Below, one piece after another: positions 32,010 through 40,565 of a stretch of DNA of 64,000 nucleotides. The stretch's first letter is position 1, and each line of letters begins with the position of its first letter. Origin of the DNA: Gemmiger sp. An194 (GTDB lineage: Bacteria > Bacillota > Clostridia > Oscillospirales > Ruminococcaceae); contig NZ_NFKA01000013.1 in NCBI RefSeq assembly GCF_002160145.1, forward strand, positions 1 to 64,000, given 5' to 3'. Both the position numbers and the translations under genes were made by a program. The notes beneath the pieces are model-generated. The model saw nothing but the letters and a program-made list of their open reading frames with translations, was not told the origin of the DNA and did no database searches.

Positions 32010-33029
32010 TTACGCCTGCCAGATCAGCTCGGGGCCGATCTCGGCCAGGCTGTGCACCCCGCACATGGCCATGGTATCCTGCAGCTCCGCCTTGAGCTTT
32101 GCGGTGAGCAGCGCCACACCCTCGGCCCCGCCGCCGTATACGGCGGTCACATAGGGACGGGCCAGCAGGGCAGCGTCCGCGCCCAGCGCCAGTGCCCGGA
32201 ATACATCCAGACCGCTGCGGATGCCGCCGTCCACCAGAATCATCATCCGGCCCTTCACGGCCTTCGCAATGGCGGGCAGCACCTGGGCCGTGGGCGGCAC
32301 ACCATCCTGCACCCGGCCGCCGTGGTTGGATACCACGATGCCCGCGGCCCCCGCCTCCAGCGCCTTCTCGGCGCCCTTCACGGTCATGATGCCCTTCAGA
32401 AGAAAGGGCACGCCCGCGTATTCGATGATCTCCCGCAGCTCCTCCACGGTCTTGGGGCCGGCGGGCGGGTTCAGGCCCTTCAAAAAGGGCAGGCCCGCGG
32501 CGTCGATGTCCATGGCGAACACCTTCGCACCAGCGGCCTTCGCCGCGTCCAGCTTGGCAAACAGAGTGTCCCGGTCCCAGGGCTTCACGGTGGGGATTCC
32601 CCGCCCCTCCGACTGACCGATCACCTGTGCCGCCGCCAGAAACACACTGGGGTCGGTGCCGTCGCCGGTAAAGGCGGCGATGCCCGCTTGTGTGCAGGCA
32701 GGCACCAGAATGCTGTTGTATTCATGGTCGGTGAATTTCTCGCCGTAGTGCAGCTTCACCGCGCCCACCGGCGCGGCAAACACCGGCAGCTCATAGGTCT
32801 CGCCGAAGAATTCAAACCGGGTATCCACCGGCTTATTGTCGCAGATGGTGTCCATATTCACGCAGATCTTCTGCCAGGCCTCATAGTTGGCCGCCGCCAC
32901 AGTGCCGGTGCCCTTTGCTCCGGGGCCGGGTATGGTAGAGCCGCAGGCCCGGCCGTTGCACACCGGGCACGCCTTGCAGTAGGGGCCGCTGCAGGTGCGG
33001 GCAGCGGCGAGCATTTCCTGATAGGTCAT
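32010..33029 (-). CDS. FMN-dependent alpha-hydroxy-acid dehydrogenase family protein
   Basis: The 339-residue protein belongs to the FMN-dependent alpha-hydroxy-acid dehydrogenase family (lactate, glycolate oxidation). The C-terminal barrel carries VSNHGGR (catalytic His and Arg), VDGGIRSGLDVFRALALGA (phosphate site) and LKGIMTVKGAEKALEAGA. The N terminus holds five Cys in the first 29 residues (C13, C18, C21, C24, C29), not part of the classical fold and suggestive of a metal or Fe-S site. ATG at 33029 follows GGGAGG. The substrate cannot be stated. Confidence 0.85.
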   Translation of the reverse strand: MTYQEMLAAARTCSGPYCKACPVCNGRACGSTIPGPGAKGTGTVAAANYEAWQKICVNMDTICDNKPVDTRFEFFGETYELPVFAAPVGAVKLHYGEKFTDHEYNSILVPACTQAGIAAFTGDGTDPSVFLAAAQVIGQSEGRGIPTVKPWDRDTLFAKLDAAKAAGAKVFAMDIDAAGLPFLKGLNPPAGPKTVEELREIIEYAGVPFLLKGIMTVKGAEKALEAGAAGIVVSNHGGRVQDGVPPTAQVLPAIAKAVKGRMMILVDGGIRSGLDVFRALALGADAALLARPYVTAVYGGGAEGVALLTAKLKAELQDTMAMCGVHSLAEIGPELIWQA

Positions 33030-33057
33030 GGTTTCATTCCTCCCTTTGCTGCTTTTG

Positions 33058-33087
33058 ATTCTAGCCCCGGCGCGCCCGGTGTGTCAA
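33058..33087 (-). promoter_or_regulatory. Promoter of the FMN-dependent dehydrogenase
   Basis: On the minus strand -35 TTGACA (33082-33087) and -10 TAGAAT (33058-33063) are 18 bases apart. Confidence 0.65.
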
Positions 33088-33122
33088 GCCATGGATTTTT
33101 TGCTGTGCATTGGCGGCAAATA

Positions 33123-33131
33123 TGGTATAAT
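33123..33131 (+). promoter_or_regulatory. Extended -10 promoter of the LytM-like pair
   Basis: TGGTATAAT (TATAAT at 33126-33131) is an extended -10 with no strong -35, about 61 bases before the first start codon. Confidence 0.55.
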
Positions 33132-33191
33132 GATACATATTATGGGGTTTTGTGCCCCATTTTACCGACTGCCTGAAAAGGAGGCCGCTGG

Positions 33192-34445
33192 ATGAAACGA
33201 TTTTTCCTGTGGCTGCTCATGGTTGCCCTGTTCACCGGGGCCATCGTTGGAGGCAGCCTCGCCTTTTTGTATTACCACATTACCGAAGAAGATCTGCCGG
33301 AAAAGGCCATCACCCTGGCAGGTCAGACCCTGGACGAGCCGGTGGGCTACCAGTGGACGGTGCCCATCCTGGGCGGTATGGTCTGGCGGGAGCTGGACCT
33401 GAGCCCCGGTTCGGCCATTCAGACTCTGGAGGCACCCATCACCACCGCCAACGCCGAGCTGGTGCTGGCCGAGGGCATGACCGAGAGCGCCACCACCCTG
33501 CTGCTGCAGACCAAGGAGGGCGAAACCCTGTTCGAGGGCGGCGCCGCCCAGTGGAAGGACTACACCTTCCCCGAAGACGGCGTTTATCTGCTCACCATCC
33601 GTGCCGGCTGTGAGGACACCGGCCAGCGCCCGGGCAAGGCCTACGGCTGGTACCAGTACCAGTGCCGCTTTACCGTAAGCGCCGCGGCCAGCATCACCCT
33701 TTCCAGTGAATCGGTGCGGCAGGGCGACACTGCGGCCATTTATGTGAACGGCCTTCTGGGCCAGCAGTCCGACCCGCCGGTGGCCGATACCGATCTGGGC
33801 CAGGTCTGGTTCGCCCCGGTAAGCGGCGGCTGGATCGGCTACCTGGGCATTCCCTATAACGCCCCGGGCGGTGACCATACCATCACGGTGGAGGTGGGCA
33901 GCGAAACCCTGACCGCCACCCTCACGGTGGGGGCCAGCCAGTACACCACCACGACCCTGAGCGGCGGCGACGCCACCGCCGAGGCCAACGCCCAGTTCCG
34001 GGACAAGATTTACGGCTTCTACACCCAGGGCACCAATGAAAAGCTGTGGACCGGGCGGTTCTCGCCCCCGGTGCAGGGCAACATATTCCAGCCCTACGGC
34101 GCATATCTTATCGCAGATGACGGCTCCCGTGCGGGACAAGCCACCAACCTTACCTACGTGACCACGCCCGGCAGCGAGGTGATCGCCCCCGCTCCCGGCA
34201 AGGTGCTGCTGGCGGAAAACCTGCTGCTCACCGGCAACACCCTGGTGATCGACCACGGCTGCGGCGTGAAAAGCTATCTGTATCACCTGCAGGATCTGAA
34301 CGTTTCCGTGGGCTCGGTCCTGACCCAGGACCAGGTTCTGGGCCACGCGCAGAACACCCTGATCTGGGAGGTCCGGGTGGGCAACAAGAGCGTGGACCCG
34401 GCCAAGCTGACCCAGACCACAGGCGGGCTGTTTTTCCAGCCCTGA
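33192..34445 (+). CDS. Membrane-anchored degenerate M23/LytM-domain protein, first of a pair
   Basis: The 417-residue protein has an N-terminal membrane anchor (about 5-27), a beta-rich outer region (about 35-280) and a C-terminal LytM fold (about 290-410: APAPGKVLLAENLLLTGNTLVIDHGCGVKSYLYHLQDL). The zinc ligands are largely gone: no HxxxD motif precedes the domain, and the usual HxH before the Glu-Val-Arg strand reads TLIWEVR. Only the YHL His remains. It should therefore bind rather than cut peptidoglycan, as SpoIIQ- or EnvC-type LytM proteins do. ATG at 33192 follows AAAAGGAGG. A divergent paralogue follows. Confidence 0.8.
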   Translation: MKRFFLWLLMVALFTGAIVGGSLAFLYYHITEEDLPEKAITLAGQTLDEPVGYQWTVPILGGMVWRELDLSPGSAIQTLEAPITTANAELVLAEGMTESATTLLLQTKEGETLFEGGAAQWKDYTFPEDGVYLLTIRAGCEDTGQRPGKAYGWYQYQCRFTVSAAASITLSSESVRQGDTAAIYVNGLLGQQSDPPVADTDLGQVWFAPVSGGWIGYLGIPYNAPGGDHTITVEVGSETLTATLTVGASQYTTTTLSGGDATAEANAQFRDKIYGFYTQGTNEKLWTGRFSPPVQGNIFQPYGAYLIADDGSRAGQATNLTYVTTPGSEVIAPAPGKVLLAENLLLTGNTLVIDHGCGVKSYLYHLQDLNVSVGSVLTQDQVLGHAQNTLIWEVRVGNKSVDPAKLTQTTGGLFFQP

Positions 34446-34493
34446 ACCCGCCGCGCCCCGCGCGGCCCAAACCCTTGATGTGAGGTGGAATCA

Positions 34494-36032
34494 TTGAACA
34501 AAGACGAAAAGCAGCCGGTGAACAGCGGCGTTCAGCCCGGTTCCGAAACGGACGAGGCACAGCCGGAAAACGGCCTGCAAGCCACTGAAGAGGCCGCACC
34601 CGAACAGGAAAACGGCAGCGGCACTTCCGGCGAGGAACCGGAAGAGGACGGCGAATTTCTTGACCCGGAAGACGATGAGTATCTGGATGAGGAGGAATAC
34701 GACTGGGAGGAGGACGTGCCCCTCAGCTTTGGCGCACGCCTGTTCAGCGCCTCCACCTCGCTTTTGCGGTGGATTGTGCTGGTGGCAGTTCTGCTGGCGC
34801 TGCTTCTGGGCGGCACCTTCTTCAGCATGTACCGGAACGTGAGCCTGAACAGCCTGCCCCAATACGAGGTGAGCTGGGCAGGTCAGGCACTGGATGCCGT
34901 CGGTTATGACTGGTCGGTGCCGGTGATGGGCTTCCTGCACCGGGACTTCTCCAAAAAGCCGGGCAGCAGCTGGCAGGATCTTGAGCTGGTGAGCGAAAGC
35001 CACCCGGAACTGGCGCTGCCGGAATATACCACCGCCCAGCTGACCATTCAGAACGAGGCGGGCGAAACCCTGTTTGAGGGAGACGCAGCTGCCTACAACG
35101 ACTTCCATTTCAGTGAGAACGGAGCCTACTCCGCCACCCTCACGGTGACCTCCCCGGAATCCACCGGTGCCCAGGGCTCCTATACCTATCAGTTCAACTT
35201 CCAGCTGGAGGCCCAGCCCCGGCTGGTGCTCTCGGGCACCGGCGTTACCCAGGGCAGCGTGATCGGCGTGCGGCTGGAGGGTGTGCTGGGCGATATGGTT
35301 CCCGCCCTGACCACCGAGCTGGCCGAGATCCCGTTTACCCAGTATCAGGGCGAGTGGGTAGCCTTTGTGCCGGTGGACTACAACCAGATGGCGGGCGAAT
35401 ATGCCATCAGCGCCACCGTGAACGGCCAGACCGTTACCGAGACCGTGCAGGTGTACGGGCGGCAGCGCCGTGAGCTGGACACCTACACCATCGACGGCAC
35501 CTCTGCCATCCCCTATGTGGGCGCACTGCCCAAGAACATGGATTTCCTGTGGGAGATCAACGATCCGGACATCTATTGGGACGGCTCCTTCATCCAACCG
35601 GTGGAGGGCAAGATCCTGCGGGACTACGCGGTGCTGGAATACACCGACCGGCTGGACCCCACCGACCCGCTGAACGCGGCCATCCCGCTGGACCAGATCG
35701 CCGCCTATAACGCCAACATCGCGCCCCGTCGCAGCATCAACGTAACGCTGGCCACCACCTCCGGCAGTACCGTGGTAGCTCCCGCTGCCGGCCGGGTGGT
35801 CTATGCCGAGACCAACGGCAGTCTTGGCCGTGTGGTGGTGATCGAGCACGGCTGCGGCGTGAAGAGCCTGTTCTATCTGCTGGGCCGCCGGGATGTGGAC
35901 GAGGGCGACTTCGTGACCCAGGGCCAGCAGATCGGCACCACTCAGGGGCATGTGATCTGCGAGATGCGTGTGGGCGACATCCCTGTGAATCCCTGGGATG
36001 CCTGGCGCGGAACCGGCGGGCTGTTCTTCTGA
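34494..36032 (+). CDS. Membrane-anchored degenerate M23/LytM-domain protein, second of a pair
   Basis: The 512-residue protein starts at TTG 34494, six bases after GAGGTGG. It has a long acidic cytoplasmic tail (about 1-80), one membrane helix (about 94-116), a beta-rich outer region like that of the preceding protein (shared VGYxWxVPxxG and PGSxxQxLE motifs) and a C-terminal LytM domain (about 415-512). The domain lacks the zinc site: the YHL position is YLL (LFYLLGRRD) and the HxH motif reads HVICEMR. It is likely a non-enzymatic wall-binding or activator protein, cotranscribed with its paralogue. Confidence 0.8.
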   Translation: MNKDEKQPVNSGVQPGSETDEAQPENGLQATEEAAPEQENGSGTSGEEPEEDGEFLDPEDDEYLDEEEYDWEEDVPLSFGARLFSASTSLLRWIVLVAVLLALLLGGTFFSMYRNVSLNSLPQYEVSWAGQALDAVGYDWSVPVMGFLHRDFSKKPGSSWQDLELVSESHPELALPEYTTAQLTIQNEAGETLFEGDAAAYNDFHFSENGAYSATLTVTSPESTGAQGSYTYQFNFQLEAQPRLVLSGTGVTQGSVIGVRLEGVLGDMVPALTTELAEIPFTQYQGEWVAFVPVDYNQMAGEYAISATVNGQTVTETVQVYGRQRRELDTYTIDGTSAIPYVGALPKNMDFLWEINDPDIYWDGSFIQPVEGKILRDYAVLEYTDRLDPTDPLNAAIPLDQIAAYNANIAPRRSINVTLATTSGSTVVAPAAGRVVYAETNGSLGRVVVIEHGCGVKSLFYLLGRRDVDEGDFVTQGQQIGTTQGHVICEMRVGDIPVNPWDAWRGTGGLFF

Positions 36033-36067
36033 GCCCGTCCGTTTCCCATTTTCCAAGGAGCGTTGTC

Positions 36068-36616
36068 ATGCATAAAACCCAAACCCTTACCCGCACTGCC
36101 ATGGGGGCGGTAATCATTGCTCTGTGCGCCTGGATCAGCATTCCGGCGGCAGTGCCCTTCACCCTGCAGACTCTCGGCATCTTTCTGGTGCTGACGGCAC
36201 TGGGGCCCCGTCAGGGAACCGGGGCCATTCTGGTCTATATCCTGCTGGGCCTGATCGGCCTGCCGGTCTTTGCCGGTTTTTCCGGAGGTCCGGGCGCGCT
36301 GATCGGCCCCACCGGCGGCTACATCGTGGGCTTCGCCCTCATCGGCTTTGCCTGCCTTTTGACCCAGTGGCTTCCCCTGCCCGAGCCGGTCCGCTGCACG
36401 GCAGGCTGCCTGCTGGGACTGGCGGCCTGCTATGCCTTCGGCACCATCTGGTTCATCCGGGTGTCGGCTGCAAACGGCAATGTTTACAGTCTGCCTGCGG
36501 TGCTGGCCATGTGTGTAGTACCTTTTATCCTGCCGGACTGCATCAAGCTGGTCCTGGCGCTGGTCATCGGCCGCCGCCTGGCACGGGCACTCCGCCCTGC
36601 AGGCACTGTCTGCTGA
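36068..36616 (+). CDS. bioY: Biotin transporter BioY
   Basis: The 182-residue S component of an ECF transporter has six membrane helices and BioY signatures: VPFTLQTLGIFLVLTALGPRQGT, GLIGLPVFAGFSGG and GPTGGYIVGF. ATG at 36068 follows AAGGAG. It binds biotin and works with a shared EcfA/EcfT module that is not in this window. No biotin synthesis genes are near, so the host may rely on uptake. Confidence 0.92.
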   Translation: MHKTQTLTRTAMGAVIIALCAWISIPAAVPFTLQTLGIFLVLTALGPRQGTGAILVYILLGLIGLPVFAGFSGGPGALIGPTGGYIVGFALIGFACLLTQWLPLPEPVRCTAGCLLGLAACYAFGTIWFIRVSAANGNVYSLPAVLAMCVVPFILPDCIKLVLALVIGRRLARALRPAGTVC

Positions 36617-36641
36617 TCGGCTTTTCACAACACAACAAAAA

Positions 36642-36680
36642 CGGAAGGCCCGCTGCAAATGCAGCGGGCCTTCCGCTTTG
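36642..36680. terminator. Bidirectional terminator between bioY and the AAA ATPase gene
   Basis: The 15-bp stem GGAAGGCCCGCTGCA/TGCAGCGGGCCTTCC lies between the convergent genes; A/T-rich tails flank it on both sides. Confidence 0.8.
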
Positions 36681-36685
36681 TTCTT

Positions 36686-38701
36686 TTATTCGGCTTCCTC
36701 CAGCGCAAAATCCCCCAGTGTCAGCTCGTCCAGCGCAGCCTCCGGCTCCGCGGCCAGACGGCGGCTCTGGTTCAGAATCGCCCGTTCCAGAAGATTGCGG
36801 GCCATGCGGCCGTTGCCGTTTTCATCGGCATTCTCTGCCTGCGCCCGGGTGAAGCATTCGGTCAGCGGTGCCTGACAGCCCTCCGCCAGCCGGTAGCCCC
36901 GGCCCTTTGCATTCAGCTCCAGAATGCGCCACAGCTCCTCGCCGGTGTAATCCGGGAACTCGATCTTGTTGGGAAAACGGGAGGCAAGGCCGCTGTTGGC
37001 GGTCAAAAACTGCTCCATCTCTCTGGAATAGCCCGCCAGAATCACCACCAGATCGTCCCGGTGATCCTCCATGCCCTTCACCAGCGTGTCAATGGCCTCC
37101 AGTCCGAAGCTGTCGTCCTTGCCCCGGTAGAGGGAGTAGGCCTCGTCGATGAACAGCACGCCGCCCAGCGCCGAGCGGATCACCTGATTGGTAAGGGGCG
37201 CGGTGTGGCCCACATAGCGGCCCACCAGATCCGCCCGGCTCACCTCCACCAGCTGGCCGCCCCGCAGCGCGCCGATGGCCTTCAGATATTTGCCTACCAG
37301 TCGGGCGATGGTGGTCTTGCCGGTGCCCGGATTGCCCGCGAAGATCATATGCATGGAAACCGACCCGGTCTTCATACCCGCCTGGGCCCGGCGCTGGTTA
37401 GCCTGCACGCTGTCCTTCAGGCGCAGCACGTAGTCCTTCACCTCGGCAAGACCCACGATGTTTTCCAGCTCCCGGTCCACCTCGTCCAGCATGCCGGTAT
37501 ACTCCTGCCGCAGCAGGCCCAGCAGATCCTCCGGCTGACCGCCGTCCACCACGACCAGCGCCCGGCTCTCCGGGGCCGTGAGCGCAGCCGCCGCGCCCAC
37601 CGCCGGTTCTTTTTCCAGCTTATACTCTGCCAGCGCCTGAAAGCACCGGTCATAAAATTCCCCGATGGGCTCCGCGCCCCGGCCGGGGCTTGCCTGCCGC
37701 CGGGCCAGCGCCTTGAAATCCTCATCCGCCGTGACGGTCAGCTTCAGCTGCCGGGCCGCATGCTCGGTCAGCTGCTCCAGCCCGCGCCCGGCAATGGCCG
37801 ACAGCTCCTCTTCGGTGAAGGGCCGGGTGGCGCACACATCGCTCAGCGCGTTCACCATGCCCGCACCCATCCGGTCCGCCAGCTTTTCCGGGCCTTTCTC
37901 GCTCAGGAACACCAGATACTTTCCCCGGGGCGTCAGCTGGCTCACCGCATCCGGCACCAGAGCGGTGCCCACATCCACCAGCATTCCCTTCTGCACCGCA
38001 TAGCGGCTGTTCAGCGGGGCCTTGCCGGTCTGGGCCAGCGCCGCCAGCATGTTCAGAAAGCCCGGGTGGCACCGCTCGTAATGGCAGAACACCAGGATCT
38101 GCCCCGGTCCGTTCAACGCACTGTACAGGTCCTGCAAAAACAGCTTCTCCTGCCCGGGGCCCGGGTAAAGGCCCAGGTCCATCCAGGCGATCTGCGGCCC
38201 GCTCAGCAGCTTGCGGTCCGCCATTTCCCGGGCAATGGCCTCCAGCGCCGTGTGCTTGCCGGTGCCCGCCGGGCCGTGGAGCAAAAGCACACCCCGGGCG
38301 GTTTCCCCCGCCGTACCCAGTACGAAGGGCCGCTTGAAGGCCCTCACCAGCTGTTTGAGGAATTCCGGCTGACCCAGCACGCTTTTTCCAAGCGTTTCCT
38401 CCAGCCCGTCAAAGGCGTCCGCCTGCGCAGGGGTGAGCACAGTGCGCCGGGCCGCCTGTGCCTCGGCTTCGGTGAGCAGGCCGTCCCGCTGCATGGTGTG
38501 CTCCAGCTCGCCCCCCAGCCGGCTGATCTCCTCGGCCTGGCGGGCCAGCGCTTCGCTCAGCGCCTGCTGATTCTTTTGCAATGTCTGCTGTGCATCCTGT
38601 GCCGGCTTCTGGCTCTGGGCCGGTTTTGCCGCACCCGCCCGCAGCCGCCCGCCGGGGCCGAACACTCCGTTCATCAGGTCTTCCCAATCGCTTGCTCCCA
38701 T
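36686..38701 (-). CDS. Double-AAA ATPase: ClpB-like module with altered Walker B plus CbxX/SpoVK-like module
   Basis: The 671-residue protein has a polar coiled-coil N terminus (about 30-75), a first AAA module (about 100-330) and a second CbxX/CfqX/SpoVK-type module (about 410-640). The second has intact Walker A GNPGTGKTT (456-464) and Walker B GVLFIDEAY (514-522). The first keeps Walker A GPAGTGKHT (143-151), but where Clp proteins have a hydrophobic run plus DE it reads ILVFCHYERCHPGF (C206, H207). So module 1 may bind but not hydrolyse ATP. ATG at 38701 follows AAAAGGAGG. Substrates are unknown; SpoVK-like proteins act in chaperone or remodelling roles. Confidence 0.82.
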   Translation of the reverse strand: MGASDWEDLMNGVFGPGGRLRAGAAKPAQSQKPAQDAQQTLQKNQQALSEALARQAEEISRLGGELEHTMQRDGLLTEAEAQAARRTVLTPAQADAFDGLEETLGKSVLGQPEFLKQLVRAFKRPFVLGTAGETARGVLLLHGPAGTGKHTALEAIAREMADRKLLSGPQIAWMDLGLYPGPGQEKLFLQDLYSALNGPGQILVFCHYERCHPGFLNMLAALAQTGKAPLNSRYAVQKGMLVDVGTALVPDAVSQLTPRGKYLVFLSEKGPEKLADRMGAGMVNALSDVCATRPFTEEELSAIAGRGLEQLTEHAARQLKLTVTADEDFKALARRQASPGRGAEPIGEFYDRCFQALAEYKLEKEPAVGAAAALTAPESRALVVVDGGQPEDLLGLLRQEYTGMLDEVDRELENIVGLAEVKDYVLRLKDSVQANQRRAQAGMKTGSVSMHMIFAGNPGTGKTTIARLVGKYLKAIGALRGGQLVEVSRADLVGRYVGHTAPLTNQVIRSALGGVLFIDEAYSLYRGKDDSFGLEAIDTLVKGMEDHRDDLVVILAGYSREMEQFLTANSGLASRFPNKIEFPDYTGEELWRILELNAKGRGYRLAEGCQAPLTECFTRAQAENADENGNGRMARNLLERAILNQSRRLAAEPEAALDELTLGDFALEEAE

Positions 38702-38783
38702 GGCTCGCGCCCTCCTTTTGCCGTCTGGCGGCAGTCATCTGCCCTTATTGTACCACAGACCGCGGCCGTTTTGCGGAAAAAAA

Positions 38784-38818
38784 ACAAGGCATCCAGCCGC
38801 TGGCCGGATGCCTTGTTT
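38784..38818 (-). terminator. Terminator of prfC
   Basis: The stem AACAAGGCATCC.GCC/GGC.GGATGCCTTGTT is followed on the minus strand by eight T's. Confidence 0.9.
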
Positions 38819-38823
38819 GAAAA

Positions 38824-40419
38824 TCACACGTTGCCGAACTCGCTGAGCTCCAGGCCCTCGTTGTGCTGCTGGGCCCAGTTGATGGCCCAGGGGGTGGTGA
38901 AGAGCAGCAGCTTGTTGCCCTTCAGGTCCTCGATGCGCTTGGTGTCGCTGGTCAGGTCCAGATCCTTCGGGTCCAGGTCCTCGTTCTCGATCCAGCGGAT
39001 GTGCTCGAAGGGAAGCTTCTGCATGCGGATGTCCACGTTGTACTCGTTCTTCAGCCGGTACTCCAGCACCTCAAACTGCAGCACGCCCACAACGCCCACG
39101 ATGACCTCCTCCATGCCGCCGTTCAGCTCGCGGAAGATCTGGATGGCGCCCTCCTGGGCCACCTGCTCCATGCCCTTCACGAACTGCTTGCGCTTCATGG
39201 TGTCCACCTGAGTGATCCGGGCGAAATGCTCGGGCGCGAAGGTGGGAATGCCCGCATACTGGATCTTCTCCTTGCCGGTGCACAGGGTGTCGCCGATGGA
39301 GAAGATACCCGGGTCAAACAGACCGATGATATCACCGGCGTAGGCCTCGTCCACGGTGGCCCGGTCCTGAGCCATCAGCTGGGTGGACTGGGCCAGCTTG
39401 ATCTTCTTGCCGCCCTGCACGTGGGTGACCTCCATGCCGCGCTCGAACTTGCCCGAGCAGATGCGCATAAAGGCAATGCGGTCCCGATGGGCCTTGTTCA
39501 TGTTGGCCTGGATCTTGAAGATGAAGCCGGAGAAGGTATTCTGGGCAGGCTCGACCAGCTCGTCGCCGCTCTTGCGGGGCAGCGGGCTGGGAGACAGGCG
39601 CAGGAATTCCTTCAGGAAGGGCTCCACGCCGAAGTTGGTCAGCGCAGAGCCGAAGAACACGGGGCTCAGGCGGCCGGTCTGCACGGCTTCCATGTCGAAG
39701 TCGTAGCTGGCGCCGTCCAGCAGCTCGATGTCCTCGGCCAGCTTCTCATGCAGGGGCGCGGTGATCAGCTCGTCCAGGCTGGGATCGCCCAGCTCGGCCT
39801 CGATCTTGTCCAGGATCTTCACGCCGTTGGCCTTGCCGTCGCTCTGGAAGGCCAGAATGTGGCGGCTTTCCCGGTCGAACACGCCCTTGAACTCCTTGCC
39901 GCAGCCGATGGGCCAGTTCATGGGATAGGTCTGGATGCCCAGAATGTTCTCGATCTCCTCCATCAGGTCAAAGGGGTCCCGGGCCTCACGGTCCATCTTG
40001 TTAATGAAGGTGAAGATGGGGATATGACGCAGGGTGCACACCTTGAACAGCTTGATGGTCTGGGCCTCAACGCCCTTGGCGGCGTCGATGACCATGACCG
40101 CCGCGTCGGCGGCCATCAGGGTGCGGTAGGTGTCCTCCGAGAAGTCCTGGTGACCGGGGGTGTCCAGGATGTTGACACATTTGCCGTCGTATTCAAACTG
40201 CAGCACCGAGCTGGTAACCGAGATACCGCGCTGCTTCTCGATCTCCATCCAGTCGCTGACCGCGTGGCGGGCGCTCTGCTTGCCCTTAACGCTGCCTGCC
40301 TGCTGGATCGCGCCGCCGTACAGCAGCAGCTTTTCGGTGAGGGTGGTTTTACCGGCGTCCGGGTGGCTGATGATCGCAAAGGTGCGCCGGCGCTGGATCT
40401 CTTGCCGTAAATCGGCCAT
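38824..40419 (-). CDS. prfC: Peptide chain release factor 3
   Basis: The 531-residue GTPase recycles RF1/RF2 from the ribosome. The G domain has G1 SHPDAGKTT (19-27), G2/Switch I (KQRGISVTSS), G3 DTPGHQD and G4 NKMD, followed by the domain II barrel and a C-terminal domain characteristic of RF3 (VVGVLQFEVLEYRLKNEYNVD). The length is normal. ATG at 40419 follows AAGGAGG. A possible promoter (TTGCAA 40524-40529, TAATAT 40500-40505, 18-base spacer) and a leader hairpin lie upstream. Confidence 0.96.
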   Translation of the reverse strand: MADLRQEIQRRRTFAIISHPDAGKTTLTEKLLLYGGAIQQAGSVKGKQSARHAVSDWMEIEKQRGISVTSSVLQFEYDGKCVNILDTPGHQDFSEDTYRTLMAADAAVMVIDAAKGVEAQTIKLFKVCTLRHIPIFTFINKMDREARDPFDLMEEIENILGIQTYPMNWPIGCGKEFKGVFDRESRHILAFQSDGKANGVKILDKIEAELGDPSLDELITAPLHEKLAEDIELLDGASYDFDMEAVQTGRLSPVFFGSALTNFGVEPFLKEFLRLSPSPLPRKSGDELVEPAQNTFSGFIFKIQANMNKAHRDRIAFMRICSGKFERGMEVTHVQGGKKIKLAQSTQLMAQDRATVDEAYAGDIIGLFDPGIFSIGDTLCTGKEKIQYAGIPTFAPEHFARITQVDTMKRKQFVKGMEQVAQEGAIQIFRELNGGMEEVIVGVVGVLQFEVLEYRLKNEYNVDIRMQKLPFEHIRWIENEDLDPKDLDLTSDTKRIEDLKGNKLLLFTTPWAINWAQQHNEGLELSEFGNV

Positions 40420-40565
40420 AGATGCTTGTCCTCCTTATATTCTGGGGCGGCACACACGCGCCGCACGAGGTTTGGTCCTTTAAAAACACAACACTCTATA
40501 TATTATTACATCCAAAAGGGCTTTTGCAAGGGGAAATGCGCAAAAACAAAGGGTTTTCGGGCTTT

